From Petrosia ficiformis (Eukaryota; Porifera; Demospongiae; Haplosclerida; Petrosiidae), in NCBI GenBank assembly GCA_947044365.1, contig OX345643.1:734501-798500 (forward strand): a DNA stretch of 64,000 bases, given 5' to 3'. Of the stretch, positions 43,991 through 56,700 are shown piece after piece. The first letter of the stretch is position 1, and each line of letters starts with the position of its first letter. The notes beneath the pieces were generated by a model. That model was given only the letters and a program-made list of their open reading frames with translations, was not told the origin of the DNA and did not search any database. Made by a program: the position numbers and the translations under genes.

Positions 43991-46591
43991 TGGACAGTTT
44001 TGTTGATGAAAGCATAAAGGATAATATTAAGATACTACCTGATCTTTATGATGCATTAAAAAAAGAGAGAAATGAACTTAGAAGACAGGTATTGTGGCAT
44101 ATACCTACACACATACAACACTGATTGATGTACAAATATATAATATTTTATATATATTATATATATATATAATTATATTTAATATAATATATATAATATA
44201 GTATAATTATATATTATACATTTTGCATATAATATTACATCTATAATCCTAATACATGCATGTGCATACATACACATATGTATGTACATACAGTTTATAT
44301 ATATATGTGTACTTGTATGTGTATACATGATAAATATGTACATACCTACATTATGTATAATTATGCATATACATCCAAACATATATGAACATACATACAT
44401 ACGTACATACATACATACATACATACATACATACATACATTACATACATACATGCACATTCTGAATGTTTGGTTCATTGTAAAGTTGTCAGGTTTGAGTC
44501 ACAAAGGAAGTGGAGGATCAGATGAAGATGATTGGGAACAAGTAGCCAGTGATACTAGACAGACAATCTCTCAGTTACAAACTCTTAGTAAAGATTTCAT
44601 GATGCTCCAACAAAGAGAGAAAGATAGTAAGGAGAAGAAGAGAGAAGATGAAGAACAGGAGAAGAAACCAGAAGATTTGTCCAGTAAAAAAATGGAGACA
44701 ATATCTTCCACAATTCTTCCTTCAATCCGTGAACTGGATGAGTTTGAGCGTCTACAGAAGTACCTCTCATGGGTGAAAAGAACTTTGTTTTTGAGGTGGG
44801 TCTCAGTGAATCACAATTTCTGTATCTCATTATTTCATCTTCTGTCTTCACTTCTCTCTTCTCCATCTTATTCTATCTTTTCCTCTGTGAATTATCAAAT
44901 CTCATCTTTGAATAGCTATATATACTGGATATATAATACAAAGGGTGTATATATATAGGGAGACAATTAGTTGCAACTATAATACAACAGTGAATCATTG
45001 TGGTTATATTTCTGTCTCTTTTAATGTAAATGGCATTGTTCTGATACAACCCCATCCTGTTTCATCTATCATGTCAGCTGTACTCAAAATTTGCTATGTC
45101 AGTAGAGTTACTTCAGGCATGATAATATGCAGTACCCTGCACTATAGTATTACAAGAAGGTACTTCCATCAACTCTACAATTTTAATAGTTTCTTGTACT
45201 ATGAAATTTTGAATTTTGAATTATTTTCCCTTAAATCTCTATCTCTCTCTGTAGCAAGACACTATCATCTCACCTCAGTCGAGGTGATATAGATGTTGCT
45301 ATGGATACCTTTTACAAACTGTCAAACATTGTGGATAAACTTTCACCATCTTCTTGTGCTCATCTGAAAGATTTTGTAATGAGTAATTGCGAACACTGGA
45401 GGACTCAATTGAAGGAGACTTTATCTCAGTAAGGAAATTACCATAGAGGCTGTTAATTAAAGTCTCTTCACATTGATCATAACCTCAAAATTAGGATGTA
45501 ATGACTTTATATGTAATATAGTGTATAATTTAATGTTACAAGGTTAATACATGATTATACTGTAACTCAATAATGAAGCAATGGATTGACACACACAAAA
45601 AAGAACGGGAAGGATAATTATATGAATATAATGCAGGTAATAAGATTAAATTGATGGTCATTCCCAACTAAAGTTATGAACATGTTTTGAGGTCATAGTG
45701 AATGTGAATGAGCTTTAGTTACCTTTATAATGCATCATGAAATAGGTACCAGTGATAATGAAACACATATGAGGCACTGTTTCTTCGGAAACCTATATTT
45801 ATATTCCTTTCATAGTAAGTTCACAGAACTTTTGAAGATGATCTGTTGGCCACTAACCAAAGAGACATCAACAAAGGCTCTTGAAGTATGGGAACAAAAG
45901 CAATACGATTTCTCACTGTGTTTTAAACACTTGATGAGTATTGATAAGAACCGATGCCAATATTCCAAGACCCGCATTCCTAATTTAGAAGATGCTATCC
46001 TGTTGCCTATTGAATTGTTGCTTGATCCAATTAGAAAAAGATTCAGGTTTCATTTCTATGGCAACCGAAAGACAAACTCCAGAGAAAAGGTTTGACTTAC
46101 TCTTTTAGTTTGTTAATTTGATTTCTTTGTTTTAGCCGGAGTGGTACTTCACTCAAGTGTCCAACTGGATCACTGACCATGCTGCGTTTTTAGAGACTCA
46201 TGTCCAATCTGTACTGAACCAGACTGAGTATCAGTATGTGGATGTTAAGGTATGTAGATACAGTATAGTAAAGATGCGATTACATTTAGCTATGATATAT
46301 TGTGTATGTATGTATATTTATCAGAATAGTTAAATTTTGCCGGTATTAACATATTTATATATAGTTAAATATATAATATAATTATATTCTATGAGACATG
46401 TATTGTTGATGTATATTTGTAAATAAACATTTTTCTAATAAATTGATAGAATATGTAGGGATGAAAAAACACAAAAAGTGTGTGAACAAGGTTGGGATGG
46501 TTAATGACTGAACATAATTAAACCAACCACTCCCATATTAAGTGTAGCTACTTTGTATTTTGTTCTTTAGCAACAAGTACTATAGAAGTGG

Positions 46592-46651
<60 letters not shown>

Positions 46652-49600
46652 CTGTATATATATTATTATATATATTATATATGTTATGTATAGATGGAAT
46701 TCATTAGAGGCCTGTTACAAGAATTAATGAAAAAACTTCGTCATGAACTAAACCCATCAAATCACCCAAACAAAAAATGTACTATCGATGATGATTACCT
46801 CTTGTCTCACTTGATTGATGAATTACTCCTGTTTGACAAAGAGATTCGTTCTATTCATTCTTACTCTCCATTATACCCTGCCTGTATAATGGTGCTGTTA
46901 GATGAGAGAATTCTTTGTCGATGGTTGAATTTAGAGAAACAGTGTAAGGTGTAGAAAATATTAGATGGATGCATAAATGGATGTATGGATGGATGGATGC
47001 ATGGATGGATGCATGGATGGATGGATGGATGGATGGATGGATGGATGCATGGATGGATGGATGGATGGATGGATGGATGCATGGATGGATGCATGGATGG
47101 ATGGATGGATGGATGGATTTATGGATAAATTGATGGATGGACGATTGGATGGATGGATGCGTGGATGGATGGATGGATGAATAGATAAACAGAGTGATTG
47201 ACAGAGAGACAGATATAGATAGCTGGATAGATAGATAGATAGTTGTTATTATCACAGTGATCTTGTTATACAGTTGCCGCCGAAAAGTTGAAACGTATTA
47301 CTGAATCTTCCACTGCATGGCAATCTCAGCATGTGCTGCATGAAGATGACTCCTGTGTACCAGAGTGTGCTGAGAAGTTTATGCAGCTGATAACTGGTAT
47401 TACAGGTATTAATATCTGGTTATACAAATCATTGCACTATAGCTCAGTAAACATAATTTGATATTTTTAGAACGCTACAAACAGATTCCTGTTCTATTTT
47501 TGAGACTCCAGTTTCTGGAACTTCAGACTGACTTATTATTGGAGTTCCATCAAGACTTAACACAAGCTGTTGATGGGATGTCAGCTACACCTATTTCCAA
47601 GCGATACATGGCTTATTTAAATGCTGCTAACTACATCTCTTCTTTACTAAAAGTATGGGGAGAAGAAACAGTAAGTCAGTTAAATAATATTCACAGAAGT
47701 AACCATTGCCATAGAAATTGCTAGTTATTGTAATTATATTGATGTTAATGGTGGTTAAGTATAACTATTAACTGATATTGTAACAGTGTTTTTGATAAGC
47801 TCATATGGTGCATCATTGGCCCAAAGAGCTACTTATTTGGCACTGCACAGTTCTTTCTTTGGGCCAGATGCTGCAAATAATTATGATTATATTATCACTA
47901 ATAGCATTAACTCTGATAACTGGCTCAAGATGCATTCCCAATGGTGCACACAGTGCCGCACACTAACCCTTGTTGAGCCAATTTCAAAACATATCAAAAG
48001 TTCTGTGTAATAAGTATACTATTAATATTATAATATTATTATAAGTCGGATCCAGAAAATAAATGTGTTATAGTATCAATATCTGTTATTAATAGATAGT
48101 TATTGATAATATAATAATGATGTCTATAATTCTTATGCATGTTTTGATAGAACTCTTGTCTCTGATATTGTTATTTTTTTTGTCTTGTTATTTCCCTGTA
48201 CCTAAGATCATACAAGTAAAAGATGATTTTTGAGTCGACAGATTATATGAGCTATTCTATCCATTATTTGAAGTTACCACAGATATCTGCGGTAATTATC
48301 AGTTTATTAAAATATTAGTATAATCCTACATCACAAATCACATGTGCTCAATCACAAAGTAATACTAATGGATGAGAATTAGAGTTTTTGATAAGTTTTG
48401 AAGCATGGGCCAAATTGGCTCAAAAATGGTTAGTGTGTGCACCATTGGAAATAAATCTTGAGCCAATTAACAAAGAGTTAATGCTGTTAGTGACAATATA
48501 ATCATAACTAACTGCGCCACTGGCCCAAAGAGAGAACCACGCAGTGCCAAATAAGAAGCTCTTTGGGCCAATGGTGCGCCATATGAGCTTATCAAAAACA
48601 CTGAGAATTATGGAGTATGTCTTCTCATTTTCACAGTTCTTTCTGGAACTGCATTACTATGCTCAACACTTAAACACGGATAGGTTTAATAATCAGGAAC
48701 AAGCTTTTGAACAAGTGGAAGCTTTGAGAAAGATCGATCCAGAGTTTGCCAAGTTAGAGGGCACTGCTTTCAATTCTGTGACAACAGTATTTGAGAGTCT
48801 TTGCGAACGTATGATTGACGTGTTGATTGTAAACTTTATTAATAGTGTCCAGTCTATGTGCAATGGATATAAAAGAGAAAAGTGAGTAGATGAGATGGAC
48901 AGACAATGGATATACAGACAGGCATAGTGACTGATAGATGAACTGATAGACAGATAGATGAATAGGAAGACAGATAGATAGAGTAATGAACAGACAGATA
49001 GATAGATCAATGAACAGACGACTGACAGACAAATTGTAATGAATAATCATTCCTTTTTGTGAGTACTTTTACAACAACAACCATCCTTTGTGATACTTGT
49101 CTCTTTAGCTTTAGAAATGTATGAAGAGTTGACCAAAATGATGAATATATACCCAGATATATACATGTAGTAATTATAATTACAACTTTGTTACTTATTG
49201 TGTTTTCTTAGGTGGCATAGTATTTCAACAGTTTCAGATCCTGCCCTTTTAGAACTTTCATCAACTGCGCTTAACTTCATTGTTAAGATACAAGAGCTGC
49301 TGCACACACTCAAATCAACCATTTCTCCTTTACTTCATGATCAATTGTTTGATAGTCTAGGAAATGAACTGGATAACTTTCTACTTAATCAGGTATGAAA
49401 AATTATAAATAATTATGTGACTTTGGAGGAGAAAACTGGGCATTAGGAGAATAATAATATTTTTACCATTTAGTGTAAGAACTCAACGTGATTATTTGCA
49501 TGTAGGTGGAGCAATAGTTCCTCTTCCTGAATGCTAACTATTTCTTTATCCCATAATCATGAAACAGATATTGGATCTTAATTAGACACACTACTAACAA

Positions 49601-50392
49601 TCATTCCATTGTAGCAGTTCAAAAAAATACGCTGAACAGCCTTGTCATGATGCATAACTTTGTATGACTAGTGAGAAGGGTACTTATCGTATTGTGTGTC
49701 TATATTATAGATAATATATCCAAACCATTTCAGTATTGGAGGAGCAGATCAACTTCATCATGATATAACAAAAGTTAGTTATCAATGTATATAGTCTAGA
49801 TTAGTCTGTAATGTCTTTGCTTCTTTTACCTTATGTCTTTGAAGGTTTTTAAACCACTAGTGAATGACTGTTTAAGAGACACATATCCTTCATCAAATCT
49901 GCTTAGAAAGTGAGAATGGATGGATAGATGGATGGATGGATGGATGGATGGATGGATAGATGGATGGATGGATGGATGGATGGATGGATGGATGGATAGA
50001 TGGATGGATGGATGGATGGATGAATGGATGGATGGATGGATGGATGGATGGATAGATGGATAGATGGATAGATGGATGAATGGATGGATGAATGGATGGA
50101 TGGATAGATGGTGGATGGACATGTGAATGTATGGATGAATGCATAGATGGATGGATGAAAGGTAAGAATGTTGCATTGATCAAACTCACATATTCACAGG
50201 AGTTGCGATGCATCTCTTCTACTTCAAATGCAACAAGCATCCATTGATTTGCTACAAGGTTTATTACAACTCGCTATTAAAGGAGATGAAACAGCCTATC
50301 AAGAAGCTATGTCTGTTTTAAGGGACATGAAGGTAACAAATTTGACTTTAGAAGAAGCTCTAAAGATTACTTCTTTGAGAATTTATCATTAA
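43966..50392 (+). CDS. RINT1: RAD50-interactor 1 (RINT1/TIP20 family)
   Basis: Subunit of the NRZ (Dsl1-type) tether for Golgi-to-ER vesicles, with checkpoint roles in vertebrates. Exons 43966-44088, 44485-44795, 45255-45428, 45816-46089, 46136-46249, 46694-46943, 47274-47396, 47471-47670, 48637-48881, 49212-49392, 49711-49773, 49845-49909, 50200-50392; 771 residues (human 792). Seen: an N-terminal coiled coil (about 15-130), [10 protein letters not shown], then the RINT1_TIP1 domain with [15 protein letters not shown] and [32 protein letters not shown], and [12 protein letters not shown]. The final exon reads through AAG|GTAACA to [13 protein letters not shown], which resembles the RINT1 C-terminus, so I place the stop at 50392. 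Introns carry GGAT and TA microsatellites and two MITE copies. Confidence 0.93.
44110..44460. repeat. (TA)n and (CATA)n microsatellites in RINT1 intron 1
   Basis: ATATAT-rich 44125-44215 and a pure CATA tract at 44389-44450. No gene. Confidence 0.85.
46590..47250. repeat. (TA)n before and (GGAT)n after RINT1 exon 6
   Basis: 46595-46640 is (TA)n leading into the exon-6 acceptor; 46975-47190 is a GGATG[GC]AT tetranucleotide tract, then GATAGATA. The same GGAT repeat recurs in RINT1 intron 12 (49915-50110). Confidence 0.9.
47785..48008 (+). mobile_element. MITE of the GTTTTTGATAAG family, copy A in RINT1 intron 8
   Basis: Begins GTTTTTGATAAGCTCATATG, with CATTGGCCCAAAGAGCTACT, TTCTTTGGGCCAGATG, TATTATCACTAATAGCATTA and TTGAGCCAATTTC, ending ATATCAAAAGTTC. 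Same orientation as the copy at 18138. Confidence 0.8.
48385..48602 (-). mobile_element. MITE of the GTTTTTGATAAG family, copy B, inverted
   Basis: The reverse orientation of copy A: ATGGGCCAAATTGGCTC at left and GCGCCATATGAGCTTATC then AAAAAC at right. Its end lies about 35 bp from the acceptor of RINT1 exon 9 (48637). Copies A and B can pair over about 200 bp. Confidence 0.8.
49915..50110. repeat. (GGAT)n microsatellite in RINT1 intron 12
   Basis: Almost pure GGATGGAT with occasional GATAGAT and GAATGGAT variants, starting ten bases after the exon 12 donor. Confidence 0.95.
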
Positions 50393-51282
50393 AATGTTTT
50401 TTTTGAATAATATTTCATCAAATATGGAAAATGAATTTTAACCTAACATAACAGGTTTTGTGCATAGCAACAGAGCACTAAAACAGCTGTCATAATTATA
50501 TATGTATGAAATGTAGCCACACTATACTGTAATAATTATGTCATATGAGTATAATAATTATATGTTTAAGTAATATTTGAGAGTTACTCTGATAATTGTA
50601 GAGTTTACATGAATGGTGTGTATATTTTGCAATCTAACTATGAAATCCTCATCTATGCCATTCACATCACTGCTATTATTTTCTCCCTCCACGTCACTCT
50701 GTCTCTTATCTGTTTCCTCTTTCTACAAGCATTACTTTAAAGTGTGTGTAACTGATATAGAGTATAATGTGATATAGAGTATAATGTGATATAGGGTATA
50801 ATGTGATATAGAGTATAATGTCTTGACACATTACATTATTCATTTAGGTGGTGGAGTCAATTTCGTTTAATATTTGTGGCCTACAGTAATGAGTATATTT
50901 TATTGTATGCTATAGCATCAAACCTCCTTATGAAATAGATGCTGTAACATCACCCTACATAATTATATCTACATTTATTTTTTAGTAGTAAAATCAGCAC
51001 AAAGCCTTATAGCCCATGGTCCCATTTCAGTTCAAAAGAACATTAAACTGTACACTGCTGGAATCGTATGCACTAGAAAAAATTCTGTTTGTAAGAACTT
51101 TGAATAAAACAGGTGACGATAATTTGAGGCAGTAATACACCAAATTATGTAATAAAAGTAATAGACTTGTTAAATAATTGAAATAAAATTACTATAATCA
51201 ACAAAACTAAGAGTCCTAATGATCTACAATTTTATGCATGCATATATGCAGTTAGTATTGATATTCATAGTCATTATAGTTA
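50393..51282. other. Intergenic, RINT1 / orphan gene (convergent)
   Basis: AT-rich 890 bp. Five GATATAGAGTATAATGT units at 50755-50822. No coding sequence or RNA gene seen. Confidence 0.75.
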
Positions 51283-51284
51283 TT

Positions 51285-51371
<87 letters not shown>

Positions 51372-52389
51372 CATTCAGAGTAAGTGCTTGAGCTATCTGT
51401 ACCAATTGATCATCGCTCAGGTCAAATAGATCAGCTGCTGAACCTTCTATAATCTCATCTAGTGCCTCAATAATTTCATGACGCATTTCCGAAGGATTCA
51501 TACACAGCACTTCCTGTGCAGTGCTGCACGATAGCGAAATGACGGCTGCTTCTAGCCCAATTTCACAAGGAATGAGGAGAAAGTCATCTTGTTGTGATGG
51601 CGGAATTTCCCACTTTCCCTGGAGTATTGGCTGCGTCCCCCATTCTACTGTACCAGTGTACACCACTTGGTGAGTTGAAGTGGGACCTATGTACTGCTTG
51701 TAAAACTTGAAGCTGCCATTGGACTTAATCTTTCCAGAAATGGTGTAATTGGAAATGTCACAACCTTTCCCAGCCACAATTCCATTTTGATCGAAGATTA
51801 ACATACATTCTACATTGTGATTTTTGCCAAACTGCCTGTAAAATCCTCTCCAATGGCCACTAAAACGATATAGCTCATCTAACACATACCCTTCGTAATC
51901 CTTAGTTTTACCACTGTCAATGGAACCAGAAGCAACCTCAGTTTCATTGTCAGAAGTATCTTCAGTTTCACTGTCAATGATATCCTCAGTTTCACTATCA
52001 GTGGTACCAGAGATTGCCTCTTCTGCAGCATTTTTAAGTGCTTTTTTAGTCTTTTTTTTCACATACTTTTTGACACCATTTTTGCTAAATTCTTTTGTCA
52101 TTTGTTTCCTTGCTGCTCTGGCTGCAGCTTTCCCTCCTTGCTTCACAGCTTCCTTAGCGGCAGCTGTGACAGCCACTTTTGCGCCAGTTTTTGCTGCAAC
52201 GAAAGCTACCTTGCCTGCCCCTCCAGTGACAAGACCCAGTGCATCTCCAGCAAGATTCATCCCTGCATTTAGCCACTCTTCTTTAGCTCTTTCGTGGTCT
52301 CCACTGATGTGTGCTGATATAGCATTCACAGTTCTACATGCTGTTCCCACTACTGGGATAGTATCAACAACCGATTGCCACCAAGACAT
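51283..52389 (-). CDS. Unrecognised intronless protein, helical hairpin + beta domain + poly-Asp tail
   Basis: 368 residues from ATG 52389 (MSWWQSVVDTIPVVGTACRT). Residues 1-75 hold a hydrophobic IPVVGT segment and a Gly/Ala-rich ALGLVTGGAGKVAFVAAKTG, a pattern like the membrane-active or pre-toxin hairpins seen in many secreted-effector proteins; this is resemblance only. Residues 75-125 are Lys/Ala-rich; 126-160 are Ser/Thr/Asp/Glu-rich (SETED repeats). Residues ~170-275 form a beta-rich unit with WRGFYRQFG, CMLIFDQNGIVAGKGCD, YTISGKI, FKFYKQYIG, VVYTGTVEW and LQGKWEI, a spacing like small beta-barrel (lipocalin/avidin-like) domains. A helical stretch (MRHEIIEALDEIIEG) precedes 28 consecutive Asp codons (51286-51369). 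No signal peptide. Function unknown. Confidence 0.8.
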
Positions 52390-53783
52390 AAATGATTAAT
52401 TGTTGTCTTGCAAAAAATATAAGAATCCATTCTATTTATAACAGAAGCTTGGGAAGCACCCAGTCCACTTGGGAGAGCAATACATAAGTGAAAATTAATA
52501 TACATGAATAATTAATATTATTTCTTATTCAATTAAATACAGTCAACAAAGGATGTGATAAGTACAAATTCTACTTATAATAATAAATAACAAACAAAAA
52601 ATATCAAATAACAAATAAGAAATAACATCCATTAACAGATAATTGAATAGTAATTATATTAATATTATACTATGGGTTGTACCTATAATTACTAAGGAAT
52701 TAAATACTATGTTTATAATTATTACAGTGCTTTATTATGGCGTGTATGATCAACATCAAAAGAAACTAGTACTTATAATATCAAGTAACAGACGAACAAT
52801 TTCAGAACAAATCAGAATTAATTGAATCTCAGGTGACCAAACTGAAGCCGTTAATGTTTGCACTATTCCACAGAAGTCCTTTCTTCAGAGTAGAAGGACC
52901 TTTTGGGGGTATAGCACTGTTTACATGGTAAGGGTTAACCTGCATGCATACCCCACAACCCCACAACTACATACTGCTAAACATGTAATTCTAACTGGGT
53001 CTACAGTACTGCTTGTTAGAACTTAAACACCTAAATTCTAAACTGGGTCTGGAGCTCAGCTTAATTATAAACTGGGTCTGTAGCTCTGCTCATTTATAAA
53101 TGGCATTTTAAACTGTGTCTGCAACACTGCTTTTACTGACGAAATACCTAAGTTCATGTCTGCAATATCCAAGGCAAGAAATCCTAACTAGATTAGCACT
53201 ACTGTAGACATCACACACGTTTATAAAGACCTCACGAGCAATGACAACCAGGTTTGGGAACACTAATCTTGCTGGATACACAGGCTGGTTAAATACGTAA
53301 GCTTGTGCCTTCGATACCGTAAGCAACAAATCCAGTAGATTTGCACTACCATAGACAAGTCTATTTGACCAAAGGTCATGCAATTGATACCCAGACCTGA
53401 GAGCTACATCTAACACACTAGTGGAAGATGCCTTTCCTCAAATCCATACTCTAATAAGTGGTTATATTATTACATTATTTTAGGTACATACAATGTACAT
53501 GTCAAGTATTACTAATAAAAAGTGATTTGGGTATGACATCTCAGTATTAAGTGTATAAAGAAAGGACCTTGGCATTATTCCAACAGTTAGTCTGCAAATT
53601 TAGATGTGTATATTAGATCTATCTGTAAAGTAGTATTATTATAGTGCTTTCCTTAACTAAATGTTCATTTAAAACTGGAAGTTGATTGTGTTATCAATTA
53701 TGCATTAAATAATGGTCATTACTTCACAAGAAGTGCTCTGTTTATTTTTGGGCGTGGCTGGTTTATTCACTGCACCTTGAGCT
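52390..53783. other. Intergenic, 1.4 kb
   Basis: Between the divergent orphan gene and the VWA3-like gene. 52530-52840 is AT-rich with ACAAATAA-type runs. 52985-53125 has three to four degenerate units of AAACTGGGTCTG..GCTCTGCT. A 102-codon open frame on the minus strand at 53108-53416 has no recognisable domain or good splice context and I do not call it. Confidence 0.7.
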
Positions 53784-56700
53784 ATGTCTGTTGCTACATG
53801 TAGTGCCAGTAGTGAGACTAGTGAGACTAGTGACACAAGAGCTAAATGTGTAGAGACATCACATGCTAGAAGATTCTTGGTGAGATATTTTGCAGTCTTT
53901 GCAATGAGACTTGTAATATGTCACTCTTTGCAGGATGTTCTTAGCAAGCTTCCCAGGCCTCAGGTGATGGTTGAAGATGCACAGTTTCTCACTTATTATT
54001 CTTTGCAGGCACAACAACTAACACTAACTGATATTCTGTCAGAAAGTGCATCATCCAAGTGAGTATATAATTATAATTATTACAATGTATGGATGCATAT
54101 GTACTACATTGATGCATATGGTGTTATGCCTTACTTATATATATAGTAAAGAATCTCTGGAAGAATTCCCTTGTGTGTATCCTCATAGTTCAGTACTAGT
54201 CCAAAAAATTAGTAGTCTTGATCCAGCAACACCAATGTAAGATTGAAATGTATATTATAAGCACACAAAGTGTCTGTAAAATTCACGATAGATAATTATA
54301 ACATTCTTTCTCTCTTCTCAACATACTAATCTCGTCTTGTTCTAATATGCTACAATGCAAATAGTCCCAGAGTTCATTTGAGTACTAATGTGCTGTCAGG
54401 AAAGCAGAAACAGCTACAAGCTCTCGTGCAGCTTTATGATAGTGAAATCCAATGGCTTTCTCATGGAAGCAAATTCTGGTTTGGGCAAATGAGGGAAAAA
54501 AGAGTATCCTTATTGATTGACTTCTCTGATGCTGTTTGCTTCAGTGAAAACTATAATAATTACATTTCTGCGTTACAGCAACTATTCTCAGAACAGCTGA
54601 CATCATGTGATAAAGTACAAGTTACTATCATAGGGTCAGATGTCATTTATTTAGATTTATCAACGGTGTGTTGTAATGCAAGGTACGTCAGACAAATGAT
54701 CCAAAGTCATGTGATTATGCTATTATATATTCTTGTCACCTTGATGTTGGTAGTTTTATAAATAAGTGGTTTACAGAACTACGCTCTCAAGGGAGTTGTA
54801 ATCTCCTGAAAGGTCTGAAAGTAGCTCTCAAATGCTCAGATATTGATATGATTTGTATTATTTTGTGCTCAAGGTCAGCACATAGTTAATCTATTGAGCT
54901 TGTCTTATCTCTCTCTCTCTCTCATTATCTATCTATCTACCTACCTATCTATCTATCTATCCATCCATTCATCTATCTATTGTTCTCTTGGTCTCCCCTG
55001 CAGACCAAATCAAAACACTGATGTTATTTATGACTATCTAACACAAACAATGGCTGGAAAAGAAAAACCTTATTTTCATACAGTTGCTATCAACCTTGAC
55101 AAAGATGTTCAGGTAAATCAACCTGATTACTACATAAGTATATAAACCCTAATTTTCTTTCCCTGTGCTAGGATTTCCTTCGCAATATAGTATCAGAGTT
55201 CAAAGGTCACTATCATCAATTGAATTTAAATGATGGAAATGTTAGTGTCTCTCTCACTCATTACTTCTATATTGGGAGATTGGCAATGTAAAAATGAGAT
55301 ATGTTTTACACATCTGCATGCCTTCAAATTTAGTAATAATATTATATCTGAAAGTGACAATTAAAGGTCGATAGTTGGCCATTCTCGTTTGCAAATCAAA
55401 TTAGAATAGTTATTATATTACTGTTAATTATGATTAATCTTTATTATCATAATTATAGCCTTTAATGGAGGATTCACTTATTAATGAAATCCAGAATGAA
55501 ACGAACAGGTACATACTATTACTATTATATGATATGATATATATTTTTATTATAGTGCAGAGAAAGTAATAGAAGAGATTGAACATATCAAATCAGGCTT
55601 GATTGAGCGTCCATTAATAGATGCCCTGAGACAAGTATGTCATTATATCATATAGTTGTATACAGTCATCATATGAAGACATTTGTTTGGTGTAGACATA
55701 ATATTTGTACAGGCTGAGATTATATGTTCAGATGCATAATCACAATTTAGATAAATCACCATATGCATGCATATTATGCACTAGAGATATTTATCTTGCC
55801 TTATATATCGCAAAGTTTCATTATTAATATATTTTATTGATAGCTCTCTGTTGTATCACAATGGCCAAGAGATGATACCTTCGCATCTTCCTCTGCTCAT
55901 CTACAACCTCACTCATTATCATGTTCCTCTGAACAATGGCTAAGAAGATATGGAATAGATTGTATGGATTTTCATTCATTTATCTATTTAATGCATTTAT
56001 CTATCCACTCATCCACCTAGCTCTGGGTCTAGATCTTTATGAATTCTTGGCACCTGATGCATATAGTCGGTTATCTGAATATGTTGCCTTAATAGACAAG
56101 ACAACCATGTCAACAGTATATGATGTAAGATTTCTGGTATGCTTTAATTGTTGATGATGAGTTTTCATTCTCTTAGATAATGCCTAAATTTATTTGGAAT
56201 GATGGCAGTCAGAAATACCTCCATGTGGATGTACGAAGGATGGAAGAATACAAGGTAGCTAATGATTATACTATTACATCTGTCATTGCTGTATGATCTG
56301 CTCAGACTAATTCATTTAGTTGCACTGTTAGGTCATGAAATGAATTTGAGTTTCAAATGTTTCAAAATAATAATAATTTTTGATCATATTGTATTCCCTA
56401 TGGCATGTACTGACAAAGATCCATTAAAACCATGTGTATAAATGATAACTGCTCATCCTTTGTAAAGGCTGATTTGAAGGTGTACAGTCAACTATTACAG
56501 CAAAGACTAGCATGGCTTCAGAGTGGAAGCAAGATCCCTTTTGGAAGTGTTCACGAAGACAGGTATATCCTCATCATAGAGAATATATTCAATGCCAAAT
56601 TAATAAATACAATAGTTATGTTTAGTACTTTAAATATTCAAAGCAGTATCATGTGAACTCTATCATCTATGTGAACTTTTGAATATTTCTAATAGAGTAG

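Noticed and set aside
46850..47255. Ile/His/Pro/Ser repeat ORFs
   Set aside because: GGAT microsatellite read on the minus strand.
53108..53416. 102-codon minus-strand ORF
   Set aside because: No recognisable domain, no matching exons, and it lies in a region of degenerate repeats.
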